Shown piece by piece: positions 9,817 through 18,951 of a stretch of DNA of 64,000 nt. The notes under the pieces are model-generated. The model ran no database searches. It was not told the DNA's origin and worked only from the letters and a program-made list of their open reading frames with translations. The stretch spans positions 1-64,000 of the forward strand of contig CANMCD010000009.1 of assembly GCA_947496185.1 (NCBI GenBank), written 5' to 3'. The stretch's first letter is position 1, and each line of letters opens with the position of its first letter. Position numbers and translations under genes: made by a program. Origin of the DNA: an uncultured Tenacibaculum sp. (GTDB taxonomy: Bacteria > Bacteroidota > Bacteroidia > Flavobacteriales > Flavobacteriaceae).

Positions 9817-10626
9817 ATGCAGATAAAAACTTATATTATTAATGCTTTCACTGACAAACCTTTTACAGGTAATCCTGCAGGTGTATGTTTATTAGATATT
9901 TCCATTGATGCAGAAACAATGCTTAATATTGCTGCACAATTAAATTTATCTGAAACAGCTTTCCTTCTTAAAAACAAAGAAGATAACACCTATCATATTC
10001 GTTACTTCTCTCCTACAACAGAAGTTGACTTTTGTGGCCATGCTACACTAGCCTCATCAAAGCTGGTTTTGGAGGAACTCTCCAAAGAAAAAGTAGAGCT
10101 TGTAACCAAAAAAGGACTGAAACTTTCCGCTAATAAACAAGGGGAGGTTATAACGATGATTTTCCCTTTGTATGAGGTTAAAGATTATACTGTAGATGAA
10201 AAACTTTTGTCTGCTTTAGGCATAAAGGAGTATTCTTCTTCCAAATTTGGTCGCGAATCGGGTTGTCTACTAATTGAAATAGCCGATAAAGAAACATTAT
10301 TAAATTTATCTCCTAATTTTACCGAGCTTATCAAGAGTTCAAATGAACTTAGAGGGCTCGTAGTTACCACAAAATCTGAAGAAGACTCGTATGACTTTTA
10401 TTCTAGAGCGTTTTATCCATGGATAGGAATTAATGAAGACCCTGTAACGGGTTCTTCGTTTTCTTTTTTAGCTACATTTTGGAGTAATAAATTAGACAAA
10501 ACAACATTGTCTGCTTTCCAGCTTTCAAAAAGAGGTGGTTTTTTGGATATGAAAATTTTAAATAACCATCAATTGGAAGTACAGAGCCAAGCTCAAATTA
10601 TTATGAAAGGTGTTTTACATATTTAA
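9817..10626 (+). CDS. PhzF-family epimerase/isomerase
   Basis: A 269-residue protein with the two-domain diaminopimelate-epimerase-like fold of the PhzF family. The catalytic glutamate is seen as Glu46 in LNLSETAFL. DFCGHATLA and the C-terminal DPVTGSSF motifs surround the active site. No phenazine genes are nearby, so the name reflects the fold rather than phenazine synthesis; the substrate is unknown. Monocistronic. A TAGTTTCG box lies about 50 bases upstream. Confidence 0.9.
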   Translation: MQIKTYIINAFTDKPFTGNPAGVCLLDISIDAETMLNIAAQLNLSETAFLLKNKEDNTYHIRYFSPTTEVDFCGHATLASSKLVLEELSKEKVELVTKKGLKLSANKQGEVITMIFPLYEVKDYTVDEKLLSALGIKEYSSSKFGRESGCLLIEIADKETLLNLSPNFTELIKSSNELRGLVVTTKSEEDSYDFYSRAFYPWIGINEDPVTGSSFSFLATFWSNKLDKTTLSAFQLSKRGGFLDMKILNNHQLEVQSQAQIIMKGVLHI

Positions 10627-10736
10627 TACCTGAACTATGTATAACCTTACCTCCTTAGTTTATTGTAATTTTCTTTAAAAAAATAAAAAGCGGGATGTTC
10701 TTTTATGAACTTCTCACTTGTTATATCAAATTCAGT

Positions 10737-11726
10737 TTAATTCAACATTTTCCAAAGCTTGTCTTTTAACTCCATTAAACCCGACTGTGCTACTGAAGAA
10801 ATAAAAACGGTATCGACATCTGCTGGCAGTTCTTGTTTGATTTCTTCTGTTAACTCTTCATCTAGCATATCACATTTAGAAATCGCTAATAATCGTTGCT
10901 TGTCTAATAGTTCTGGGTTGTGTTTTTTCAATTCATTAAGTAATATTTCATACTCTTTTTTAATATCGTCACTATCCGCTGCTACTAAAAATAACAATAC
11001 CGAGTTTCGTTCAATATGACGTAAAAAATAATGTCCTAATCCTTTACCTTCGGATGCTCCTTCTATAATACCGGGAATGTCTGCCATCACAAAACTTTGA
11101 TGGTTTCTATAGCCTACAATTCCTAAATTGGGTTTTAATGTGGTAAACGCATAATCGGCTATTTTTGGTTTGGCAGCAGTGATTGTTGCCAAAAGTGTCG
11201 ATTTTCCTGCATTAGGAAACCCTACCAAACCTACATCTGCTAATACTTTTAATTCTATTCTAAACCACCCTTCAATTCCTTCTATCCCAGGCTGCGCATA
11301 TCTTGGTGTTTGATTGGTAGGTGATTTGAAGTGCCAGTTTCCTCTTCCTCCTTTTCCTCCTTCTAATAAAACAACATCTTCTCCATCTTCCGTCACCTCA
11401 AATAAAATCTCTTCCGTATCGGCATCTCTAAAAATGGTTCCCAAAGGTACTGGTATCACAACATCGGCACCATCAGACCCCGTACTTCTACTACTACCTC
11501 CATCTCCTCCGTGTTCTGCCTTAAAATGACGTTTGAATTTAAGGTGAAAAAGTGTCCACATATTTTTATCACCACGGACAATTACATGTCCTCCTCTACC
11601 ACCATCACCACCATCGGGTCCTCCTTTGGCAACGAATTTTTCACGATGCAAGTGTGCCGATCCTCTTCCTCCTTTACCTGATGATGCATATATTTTTATG
11701 TAGTCTACAAAATTACCTTCCGTCAT
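10737..11726 (-). CDS. obgE: GTPase Obg/CgtA
   Basis: An essential GTPase that binds the large ribosomal subunit late in assembly. The 329 residues show the glycine-rich Obg fold in the first 155 ([14 protein letters not shown]), then the G domain with GFPNAGKS (P loop), the TTLKP switch, [10 protein letters not shown] and the SKCD specificity motif. The C-terminal OCT domain found in some homologues is absent, as in many Bacteroidota. It follows hpt-adk on the same strand after a terminator, so it is probably separately transcribed. Confidence 0.96.
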   Translation of the reverse strand: MTEGNFVDYIKIYASSGKGGRGSAHLHREKFVAKGGPDGGDGGRGGHVIVRGDKNMWTLFHLKFKRHFKAEHGGDGGSSRSTGSDGADVVIPVPLGTIFRDADTEEILFEVTEDGEDVVLLEGGKGGRGNWHFKSPTNQTPRYAQPGIEGIEGWFRIELKVLADVGLVGFPNAGKSTLLATITAAKPKIADYAFTTLKPNLGIVGYRNHQSFVMADIPGIIEGASEGKGLGHYFLRHIERNSVLLFLVAADSDDIKKEYEILLNELKKHNPELLDKQRLLAISKCDMLDEELTEEIKQELPADVDTVFISSVAQSGLMELKDKLWKMLN

Positions 11727-11779
11727 TTTCTTATTTTTCTAAAGTATTCGTCTGTTTCTATCTTTTTCTTTCAAAAAGT

Positions 11780-11807
11780 AAAAAGGTACTTTAGAAAGCA
11801 CCTTTTT
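11780..11807 (-). terminator. Terminator downstream of hpt-adk
   Basis: The 8-base arms AAAAAGGT (11780-11787) and ACCTTTTT (11800-11807) flank a 12-base loop. On the minus strand this lies right after the hpt-adk stop and ends in a T run. Confidence 0.7.
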
Positions 11808-11817
11808 ATTATTGTTT

Positions 11818-12936
11818 CTATAGTTTATCAAATACCTCTGATAAACGTGCTGTTATTTCATTTATGGAACCTACTCCGTCTATACCATAATAGCTTCCTC
11901 TCTCTTCATAAAAGTCTTTCAGTACTGCTGTTTTAGTATTGTATTCGTTGAATCGATTTTTGATTTTCTCTTCATCGTTATCATCAGATCTTCCACTGGT
12001 TTTACCTCTTTCTAAAATTCTTTCTACTAATAAGTTTTCTGGAACTTCTAAGGCAACCATTCCGTTTATTCTTTCTCCTTTTTCTAGTAAAAATTGATCT
12101 AAAGCCTCCGCTTGTGATTCTGTACGTGGAAATCCATCAAATATAAAACCATTTACACCTACATTTTTTTCTATTTCTGCCTTAAGCATGTTAATTGTTA
12201 CCTCGTCTGGCACTAAGTCTCCCCCATCAATGTACTTTTTTGCTAACAAGCCTAATTCCGTTTCATTTTTGATATTAAAACGGAATACATCTCCAGTAGA
12301 TATATGTACTAGATTGTATTTGTCTTTTAAAATAGTAGCTTGTGTCCCTTTCCCTGCACCAGGAGGGCCAAATAATACGATGTTCTTCATTTTAGGTTGT
12401 GTTGTTAATTGGTAAACAGCTGGCAAATTTCTTCCATAACCATTGTAATCAAGCCCATAACCAACTATAAAAGCATCTTCGATGTTTTTTCCTATATAGT
12501 CAATTGGTAACTCTTTTTTGTAAACTTCTGGTTTGAAAAAAAGGGTCGCTATTTTTAATTGTTTTAATTTTTTTGTTTTAAATATTTCGTAAATTTCTTG
12601 TAATGTTGTGCCTGTATCAATGATATCTTCTAAAATAACTACAGTACGCCCCGATATATCTTCATTAATCCCTATAAGTTTTTTAACCTTATCGGTTGAG
12701 CTTGTTCCTTCATAAGAAGCTAACTTTACAAAAGATATTTCACAATCAGCATTAAAGGCTCTAATGAAGTCTGCTGCAAATACAAAACATCCATTTAAAA
12801 TACCTATAAATAGAGGTACTTCTCCTTCTGGTAAATCTTTCTTTACCGTTGCTACCATTCTTTTAACTATTTGAGCTACTTCTTTTTTTGACAATAGCTC
12901 TTTAAAATATAAGTCGTGGAGTTTTACGATTTTCAT
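11818..12936 (-). CDS. adk: Hypoxanthine phosphoribosyltransferase-adenylate kinase fusion
   Basis: One 372-residue frame joins two purine enzymes. Residues 1-180 are a HPRT domain that salvages hypoxanthine or guanine with PRPP; the PRPP loop is VILEDIIDTGTT (100-111). Residues 183-372 are a complete adenylate kinase: P loop GPPGAGKGT (190-198), NMP-binding STGDVFR, the DGFPRT motif and a short LID segment with SGRSDDN lacking zinc cysteines. The ATG at 12936 lies five bases after a TATCTTTG box. The Adk half begins with its own Met183, but the frame is continuous. This arrangement recurs in Flavobacteriia; it could couple IMP/GMP salvage to nucleotide balance. Confidence 0.94.
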   Translation of the reverse strand: MKIVKLHDLYFKELLSKKEVAQIVKRMVATVKKDLPEGEVPLFIGILNGCFVFAADFIRAFNADCEISFVKLASYEGTSSTDKVKKLIGINEDISGRTVVILEDIIDTGTTLQEIYEIFKTKKLKQLKIATLFFKPEVYKKELPIDYIGKNIEDAFIVGYGLDYNGYGRNLPAVYQLTTQPKMKNIVLFGPPGAGKGTQATILKDKYNLVHISTGDVFRFNIKNETELGLLAKKYIDGGDLVPDEVTINMLKAEIEKNVGVNGFIFDGFPRTESQAEALDQFLLEKGERINGMVALEVPENLLVERILERGKTSGRSDDNDEEKIKNRFNEYNTKTAVLKDFYEERGSYYGIDGVGSINEITARLSEVFDKL

Positions 12937-12941
12937 TAGCG

Positions 12942-12949
12942 CAAAGATA
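12942..12949 (-). promoter_or_regulatory. -7 box for hpt-adk (leaderless)
   Basis: On the minus strand TATCTTTG ends five bases before the hpt-adk ATG. With the usual Bacteroidota start distance, the transcript would begin at or next to the start codon. Confidence 0.55.
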
Positions 12950-12969
12950 GCTTCTTGATATTAAATGAA

Positions 12970-13002
12970 AAAACCGTTTTGAAGTTATTTCAAAACGGTT
13001 TT
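12970..13002. terminator. Terminator after secDF
   Basis: A perfect 14-base stem (12970-12983 with 12989-13002) closes a five-base loop. The minus-strand reading ends in a T run and terminates secDF just before the hpt-adk promoter. Confidence 0.8.
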
Positions 13003-13025
13003 GTTTGCTATTATAACAAGCTTAT

Positions 13026-16000
13026 TTATTTTTTTTCACCTTTTTTAGCTACATCAAACATAATTGGTGTTGCTACAAACAATGAAGAGTATGTACCTAC
13101 TACTACCCCTACAATTAAGGCAAACATAAATCCTTTAATACTGTCTCCTCCAAAGAAGAAAATAGCAAGCATTACTAATAATGTAGTTAACGAAGTATTG
13201 ATCGTTCTACCTAGTGTACTACTCAATGCTTTATCTACTAAATTGGCAGTAAAACTGTTGCTATTGTCTGCATATTCTCTAATTCTATCAAAGATAACCA
13301 CAGTATCATTCAGCGAGTAACCTACTACTGTTAAAATCGCTGCGATAAACGATTGTCCTATTTCCATGTCAAATGGCATTATTTTGTAGAAAATTGAGAA
13401 CACTCCTAACACTACTAATACATCATGGAATACAGCCACTACCGCTCCAATAGAGAACGCCATCTTTCTAAAACGTAATAAGATGTATAAGAATACTACA
13501 ATAAGTGAACCTAATACTGCCCAAAAAGCTGCTTGCTTAATATCATCAGCAATCGTTGGATCTACTTTCATATAGCTCATTATTCCACCTTGATTGTTTA
13601 CTTTTTCAAAACCTGGCTTGAAGTTTTCGTATGAAAGCTCACCTAAATAAGGTTTCAATCCTTTGTATAATGTGTTTTGAACTTCTTCATCTACTTCTTT
13701 ACTCTTATCATCTATCTTGAATACAGTAGTAATCTTTAATTGATTCGCTGCTCCGTATGTTTTAACTTCTGGTGCTGTTCCAAATGCATCTTTTAAACTT
13801 GACGCTACTTCATTGGCCTTCATTGGTTGATCAAAACGCACTACGTACGATCGTCCTCCTTTGAAGTCAACTCCTTGTTTTAATCCAAGTGTTGCCATCG
13901 AAACTAATCCTACAACGATTAATGAACCAGATACGATATATGCTAACTTACGTTTGCTTAAGAATTCTATACTAATATTCTTAAACCAATTCTTAGAAAT
14001 GTTTGTATTGAAGGTTAAATCCGTTCCTTTTTCTACTGCACTATCAATGAATAAACGTGTAATAAATACAGCTGTAAATAATGACGTTGCAATACCAATC
14101 ATTAATGTTAAGGCAAAACCTTTAATTGGTCCTGTTCCGAAAGAATATAAAATTACCCCTGTCAATAATGTCGTAATGTTTGCATCAATAATCGCTGATA
14201 AAGCTCCTTTGATACTAAATCCTTCGTCTACTGCAGTAGCTAAACTCTTCCCGCCGTTTAACCCTTCTTTAATTCTTTCAAAAATAATTACATTGGCATC
14301 TACTGACATACCAATCGTCAGGATAATACCTGCTATACCTGGTAATGTCAATACCGAATTAAACGAAGCTAGTACACCAAATATAAATAAGATGTTTACT
14401 AATAAAGCTACGTTAGCATACACTCCTGCTTTTCCATAATACAAAATCATCCAAGCCAATACTAATAATATAGCTAAGGCAAATGACCACATACTTGCAT
14501 CAATCGACTCTTGACCTAATGATGGCCCTACTACTTCTGCTTCGATAATTCTAGCTGGAGCGGGTAATTTACCTGCTTTTAATACAGTAGCAATGTCTTT
14601 CGCTTCGTTTACGGTCATCTTTCCTCCTGAAATCTGAGTACTACCTGAAGTAATAGGCTCATTTACTGAAGGTGCTGTATATACGTAGTCATCTAATACT
14701 ACCGCTACAAATTTCCCTGCATTTTCCGTAGTCATTTTCCCCCAAAGTTTTGTTCCAATACCGTTCATCTGCATATTAACTACAGGTTGATTGGCTCTTG
14801 TAGGGTGAAAATCTTGACTAGCATCTGCTATAACATCTCCTTCGATAGGTGCTTGATCACTTCTATTTGATTTAATTGCATACAATCCTAAAATTGGTGA
14901 TAATTCAGCATCTGCAGGAGTTTCAGCAGTTCTTTCTGGTGTAAAAGGCTTGTATTCCCATAAGAATTTAGCATATCGTAAATTATCTGGTAATAACGCT
15001 CTAATATCTTTGTTTTTCAACAAGCTATTCACTTGTGCTGTATCTTGAATTTTAGCGTACCCTATTGTAGAGCTTACTTGTTGTTGATTTGGAATCAAGT
15101 AAGTAAATAACATCTTTTGCGTCTCAGCCTTTTTAGTTGAATCCGCTGATTCACCTAATAAGTCATCAATGTCATCTCCTTTTTTAGTAGAGTCTACCTC
15201 TTTCTCAACATTTTCCGCTGTTTTATCTTTCAACAGCTCAATAGATTTAGCGTTTGCTTTTATAAAATATGGAATTACATCTGTATTGGTAAATACTTCC
15301 CAGAATTGTAACTCAGCTGTACTTTCTAATAATTTTTGAACACGTTCGATATCTTTTGCTCCTGGTAATTCTACTTGAATTCTCCCAGAAGTTCCTATAC
15401 GTTGAATATTTGGTTGAACCACCCCAAACTTATCAATACGGCTACGTAATACTTCAAATGCAGTGTTTATTGAGGTGTTTATTTCCTCTTGTAAAGTCGA
15501 TTTTACTTGTTCATTTGTTTTATTAAAGTCTATTTTATCACGTAGTGATTTTGTTCCGAAAATTTTCGGGTTACTCAATTTAATTTTACCAGCTGCCAAT
15601 TCGGTAAAACTGTTATAGAATAAATCCAAGTAGTTATCTTGACTATTCTTTTGAGCTTCGTCAGCCTTTACTAAGGCTTCTCTAAAAATCTCGTTTTTAG
15701 AATCATTAGATAAACCAATTAATATATCCTTTACAGATACTTGTAGAATTGCGTTGATCCCTCCTTTTAAATCTAGACCGAGATTCATCTCTTTTGCTCG
15801 AATATCGTTATACGAATACGAGGCAATTCCTACATTGATTACTTCTTTGTTTGCTACACTATCTAGGTACTTTCTTTCGTACCTTGCTAGTGCTCTACCA
15901 CTGTTATCACTAACACGCTCTTTGGCGTATTTTTTAGCTTTACCTTCAACCTTATTGGCAAAAAAGGTAAAAGATAATTGATAAGCACTTACTAATCCAA

Positions 16001-16040
16001 AAAGGACTGCAAATAGCTTAATTAGACCTTTGTTTTGCAT
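13026..16040 (-). CDS. secDF: Protein translocase subunit SecDF (fused)
   Basis: A 1004-residue inner-membrane protein uniting SecD and SecF, which use the proton gradient to complete Sec-dependent export. The SecD part has an N-terminal helix, the LDLKGG motif near residue 90, a large periplasmic domain and a six-helix bundle with SVDANVIIFERIKEGL. The SecF part begins near residue 690 with DFKGGRSYVVRF and ends with a second bundle containing GYSLNDTVVIFDRIRE. An acidic/lysine-rich insert around 285-310 is poorly conserved. Fused SecDF is usual in this phylum. A TTG-N20-TATATTTG promoter precedes it. Confidence 0.96.
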   Translation of the reverse strand: MQNKGLIKLFAVLFGLVSAYQLSFTFFANKVEGKAKKYAKERVSDNSGRALARYERKYLDSVANKEVINVGIASYSYNDIRAKEMNLGLDLKGGINAILQVSVKDILIGLSNDSKNEIFREALVKADEAQKNSQDNYLDLFYNSFTELAAGKIKLSNPKIFGTKSLRDKIDFNKTNEQVKSTLQEEINTSINTAFEVLRSRIDKFGVVQPNIQRIGTSGRIQVELPGAKDIERVQKLLESTAELQFWEVFTNTDVIPYFIKANAKSIELLKDKTAENVEKEVDSTKKGDDIDDLLGESADSTKKAETQKMLFTYLIPNQQQVSSTIGYAKIQDTAQVNSLLKNKDIRALLPDNLRYAKFLWEYKPFTPERTAETPADAELSPILGLYAIKSNRSDQAPIEGDVIADASQDFHPTRANQPVVNMQMNGIGTKLWGKMTTENAGKFVAVVLDDYVYTAPSVNEPITSGSTQISGGKMTVNEAKDIATVLKAGKLPAPARIIEAEVVGPSLGQESIDASMWSFALAILLVLAWMILYYGKAGVYANVALLVNILFIFGVLASFNSVLTLPGIAGIILTIGMSVDANVIIFERIKEGLNGGKSLATAVDEGFSIKGALSAIIDANITTLLTGVILYSFGTGPIKGFALTLMIGIATSLFTAVFITRLFIDSAVEKGTDLTFNTNISKNWFKNISIEFLSKRKLAYIVSGSLIVVGLVSMATLGLKQGVDFKGGRSYVVRFDQPMKANEVASSLKDAFGTAPEVKTYGAANQLKITTVFKIDDKSKEVDEEVQNTLYKGLKPYLGELSYENFKPGFEKVNNQGGIMSYMKVDPTIADDIKQAAFWAVLGSLIVVFLYILLRFRKMAFSIGAVVAVFHDVLVVLGVFSIFYKIMPFDMEIGQSFIAAILTVVGYSLNDTVVIFDRIREYADNSNSFTANLVDKALSSTLGRTINTSLTTLLVMLAIFFFGGDSIKGFMFALIVGVVVGTYSSLFVATPIMFDVAKKGEKK

Positions 16041-16075
16041 TTTTTAATAATTTAAATCGACTTTTTAAAAACGTG

Positions 16076-16106
16076 CAAATATAATGTTTCAAAAAAGATT
16101 TGCCAA
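16076..16106 (-). promoter_or_regulatory. secDF promoter
   Basis: On the minus strand a TTG (16104-16106), a 20-base spacer and TATATTTG (16076-16083) match the Bacteroidota vegetative promoter. The -7 box ends 35 bases before the secDF ATG. Confidence 0.7.
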
Positions 16107-16250
16107 TTCTTTTATCATATTTATGGCTGTAACAAGCATTTAGTAAATAGTTACTAAAGAAGGAAGCTTTTGTGGTATATATATTGCGTATATTTACACG
16201 CTATTTAGACAAAATAAACATAAAAAATAATTATTTAAGATTCATTAAGC

Positions 16251-17951
16251 ATGTCAAATATATCAGAAGTTGAAACGAAACCCCAAACCGATATTGAAAT
16301 TGCACAAGCAAAAGAGCTACAACACATTAGAGAGATAGCTCAAAAATTAAATATCGACGAAGACAACTTAGAAATGTATGGGAAGTACAAAGCTAAACTT
16401 CCTTTAGACCTTATCAATGAAGATGCTATTAAAAACAATAATTTAGTTTTAGTTACTGCATTGACTCCGACTCCTGCTGGAGAAGGAAAAACTACAGTTT
16501 CTATTGGTTTAACTGAAGGATTAAACAAGGTGGGTAAACAAGCCACTGTGGTATTACGTGAACCTTCTTTAGGACCTGTTTTTGGTATCAAAGGGGGTGC
16601 TGCTGGTGGAGGTCATTCACAGGTTGTTCCTATGGAAGATATTAACTTGCATTTTACCGGAGACTTTAATGCTATTGAAAAAGCAAACAATTTATTGTCT
16701 GCACTTATTGACAATAACCTTCAAAGTAAAACCAACAACTTAAATATAGACCCTAGAACGATTCTTTGGAAACGTGTTATTGACATGAATGATCGTTCTT
16801 TACGTCAAATTACTATCGGCTTGGGTGGAACAGCAAATGGCATCCCTCGTGAGGATGGGTTTAACATTACTCCTGCTTCAGAAGTAATGGCGATTTTGTG
16901 TATGGCTACAAGCTTTGATGATTTAAAAGAGCGATTGGGTAATATTTTTATCGGATTTACTTTTGATAAAAAACCTGTTTTTGCACGCGATTTAAAAGCT
17001 GCTGATTCCATGGCTATTCTTTTAAAAGATGCTATAAAACCTAACTTAGCACAAACATTAGAAGAAAATCCTGCAATTATTCACGGAGGGCCTTTTGCAA
17101 ATATCGCTCAAGGAACGAACACGATTATCGCTACTAAAATGGGTTTATCATTATCTAATTATGTAGTTACAGAGGCTGGATTTGGAGCTGATTTAGGTGC
17201 CGAAAAGTTCTTAAATATTAAATCTGCTTATGCTGGATTAAACCCAAAGTGTGTAGTTTTAGTTGCTACCATTAGAGCACTACGTCATCACGGAGGGTCT
17301 CCAAAAGAAGAATACAATACTCCGAGTCTAGCACGTGTAGAAGAAGGGTTCAAAAACTTAGAGAAACATATTGAAAATATTCGCAAGTTTAACATCGAGC
17401 CTGTGGTGGCTATTAATTCATTTATATCTGATTCTGAAGAAGAGGTAAATTATGTGATTGATGCTTGTGCTTCTTTAGGTGTACAAGCTGTACTTTCTGA
17501 AGGCTGGGCTAAAGGAGGTGAAGGAACACAAAACTTAGCAAAAGCTGTAGTAGATGTGGTAGAAAATAAAGCTACACAATACAAGCCTTTATATGACTGG
17601 AAAAGTCCTGTTAAAGAAAAGATTGAAACAATTGCAAAGGAAGTTTACGGAGCAACAGGTGTTACTTATGACAAGAAAGCTTTGTTAAACTTGCGTAGAA
17701 TCGACCGTCTTGGTTTTAATGATTTTGCTGTGTGTATGGCAAAAACACAAAAATCTTTCTCTGATAATGAAAAATTAATCGGAAGACCAGAAGGTTTTAC
17801 TGTAAATGTTCGTGAAATTGAGATTGCTGCTGGCGCTCAATTCATTATCCCTATCTTAGGAAAAATGATGCGTATGCCGGGACTTCCATCAACTCCTGCT
17901 TCTGAAGGTATGAGTATTGATAATGACGGTAAAATTTCTGGATTGTCTTAA
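16251..17951 (+). CDS. fhs: Formate-tetrahydrofolate ligase
   Basis: ATP-dependent synthesis of 10-formyltetrahydrofolate from formate and THF in one-carbon metabolism. The 566-residue length is close to the family norm of about 556. The P-loop TPTPAGEGKTT (about 71-81), EPSLGPVFGIKGGAAGGG and the C-terminal GAQFIIPILGKMMRMPGLP are diagnostic. Monocistronic: divergent from secDF and closed by a bidirectional terminator. A TATATTTA box preceded by TTG lies about 50 bases upstream. Confidence 0.97.
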   Translation: MSNISEVETKPQTDIEIAQAKELQHIREIAQKLNIDEDNLEMYGKYKAKLPLDLINEDAIKNNNLVLVTALTPTPAGEGKTTVSIGLTEGLNKVGKQATVVLREPSLGPVFGIKGGAAGGGHSQVVPMEDINLHFTGDFNAIEKANNLLSALIDNNLQSKTNNLNIDPRTILWKRVIDMNDRSLRQITIGLGGTANGIPREDGFNITPASEVMAILCMATSFDDLKERLGNIFIGFTFDKKPVFARDLKAADSMAILLKDAIKPNLAQTLEENPAIIHGGPFANIAQGTNTIIATKMGLSLSNYVVTEAGFGADLGAEKFLNIKSAYAGLNPKCVVLVATIRALRHHGGSPKEEYNTPSLARVEEGFKNLEKHIENIRKFNIEPVVAINSFISDSEEEVNYVIDACASLGVQAVLSEGWAKGGEGTQNLAKAVVDVVENKATQYKPLYDWKSPVKEKIETIAKEVYGATGVTYDKKALLNLRRIDRLGFNDFAVCMAKTQKSFSDNEKLIGRPEGFTVNVREIEIAAGAQFIIPILGKMMRMPGLPSTPASEGMSIDNDGKISGLS

Positions 17952-17977
17952 TCCAATAAATATATACTATATAAAAA

Positions 17978-18003
17978 ATGCATCAAGATCAGTCTTGATG
18001 CAT
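17978..18003. terminator. Bidirectional terminator after fhs
   Basis: A perfect 11-base stem (17978-17988 with 17993-18003), a four-base TCAG loop, an A run before and a T run after. It serves both fhs and the converging DUF2797 gene. Confidence 0.85.
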
Positions 18004-18026
18004 TTTTTATTGAATTTTACTCATAA

Positions 18027-18821
18027 TCACTTTAGCTGAATAGAAACTACTAATCCTTCATTTGCCCGTACATTAAAAACTGTTTGGTCTTCAAAAATCA
18101 AATATTGTCCTTTGATTCCGACTAATCTTCCTTCATAGGTTTCTTGTTTTTTAATGTTTAAACTTTTGGGCTTTACAGGATATTGTTCAACAGGAAAATT
18201 GATCGCTGTTTTCTCATTATTTTCAATATAATATTCTTTTGCTTCCTCAGGAATATATTCGCGTAATTTTTCTTGCCACCAACTTAAATCTACCTCTTCT
18301 GATTCATTTTTTAACATTTTACGCCAATTCGTCTTATCTGCTACATGCTCTTTTAAAGCCACTTCTGTAATACCTGCCAAATATCTATTCGGTACTTCTA
18401 CAATTTCCATTGCTTCATGCGCTCCTTGGTCAATCCAACGTGTTGGTACTTGATTTTTTCTTGTTACTCCAACTTTAATATTACTTGAATTCGCTAAATA
18501 AACGATATGCGGTTGTAATTGTGCCGCTTTTTCGTAAGCAAGATCACGGTCTTCTATGCCGAGATGCGCCTTACTTAATTCAGGTCTCATAATCCATTCT
18601 CCAGCGCTTGCGGTTTCAAAAAAACATTTTTTACAGAACCCCTGTCGGTAAACTTCTTTTTCTAAGCCACAACTCAAACATTCATAGGTAACAAAACTCA
18701 ATACAATCGTTTTATTTAACATTTGATTCATATGAAGAAAATCAGTTTCCATATCTAAATAATAATTCACTGTTTTTCCATTTTCTGAAATCATTTTTTT
18801 TAATACACCTTGATATTGCAT
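18027..18821 (-). CDS. DUF2797 zinc-ribbon protein
   Basis: A 264-residue protein matching the DUF2797 family. Four cysteines at 48, 51, 63 and 66 (CLSCG ... CKKC) form a zinc ribbon. The following stretch with HIVYLANSSNIKVGVTR and PTRWIDQGA resembles the beta-hairpin of GIY-YIG folds, so a nucleic-acid role is plausible but unproven. A C-terminal beta-rich tail includes GIKGQYLIF, typical of the family. It is convergent with fhs and divergent from the GH3 gene. Confidence 0.82.
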   Translation of the reverse strand: MQYQGVLKKMISENGKTVNYYLDMETDFLHMNQMLNKTIVLSFVTYECLSCGLEKEVYRQGFCKKCFFETASAGEWIMRPELSKAHLGIEDRDLAYEKAAQLQPHIVYLANSSNIKVGVTRKNQVPTRWIDQGAHEAMEIVEVPNRYLAGITEVALKEHVADKTNWRKMLKNESEEVDLSWWQEKLREYIPEEAKEYYIENNEKTAINFPVEQYPVKPKSLNIKKQETYEGRLVGIKGQYLIFEDQTVFNVRANEGLVVSIQLK

Positions 18822-18951
18822 ATCTTAAATTTTATTACTTTTAGTGAAATTTTCCGCCCCCGCTGAATGAAATAACAAAATTACAATATTGTAGTATTGT
18901 TAATTCAATCAATTAGAAGTAGCAAGAATTAAGCACAAACTTAAAAAATAT

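Noticed and set aside
13861..14439. 192-codon open frame opposite secDF
   Set aside because: It lies wholly within the strongly supported secDF frame on the other strand, with no promoter or recognisable domain.
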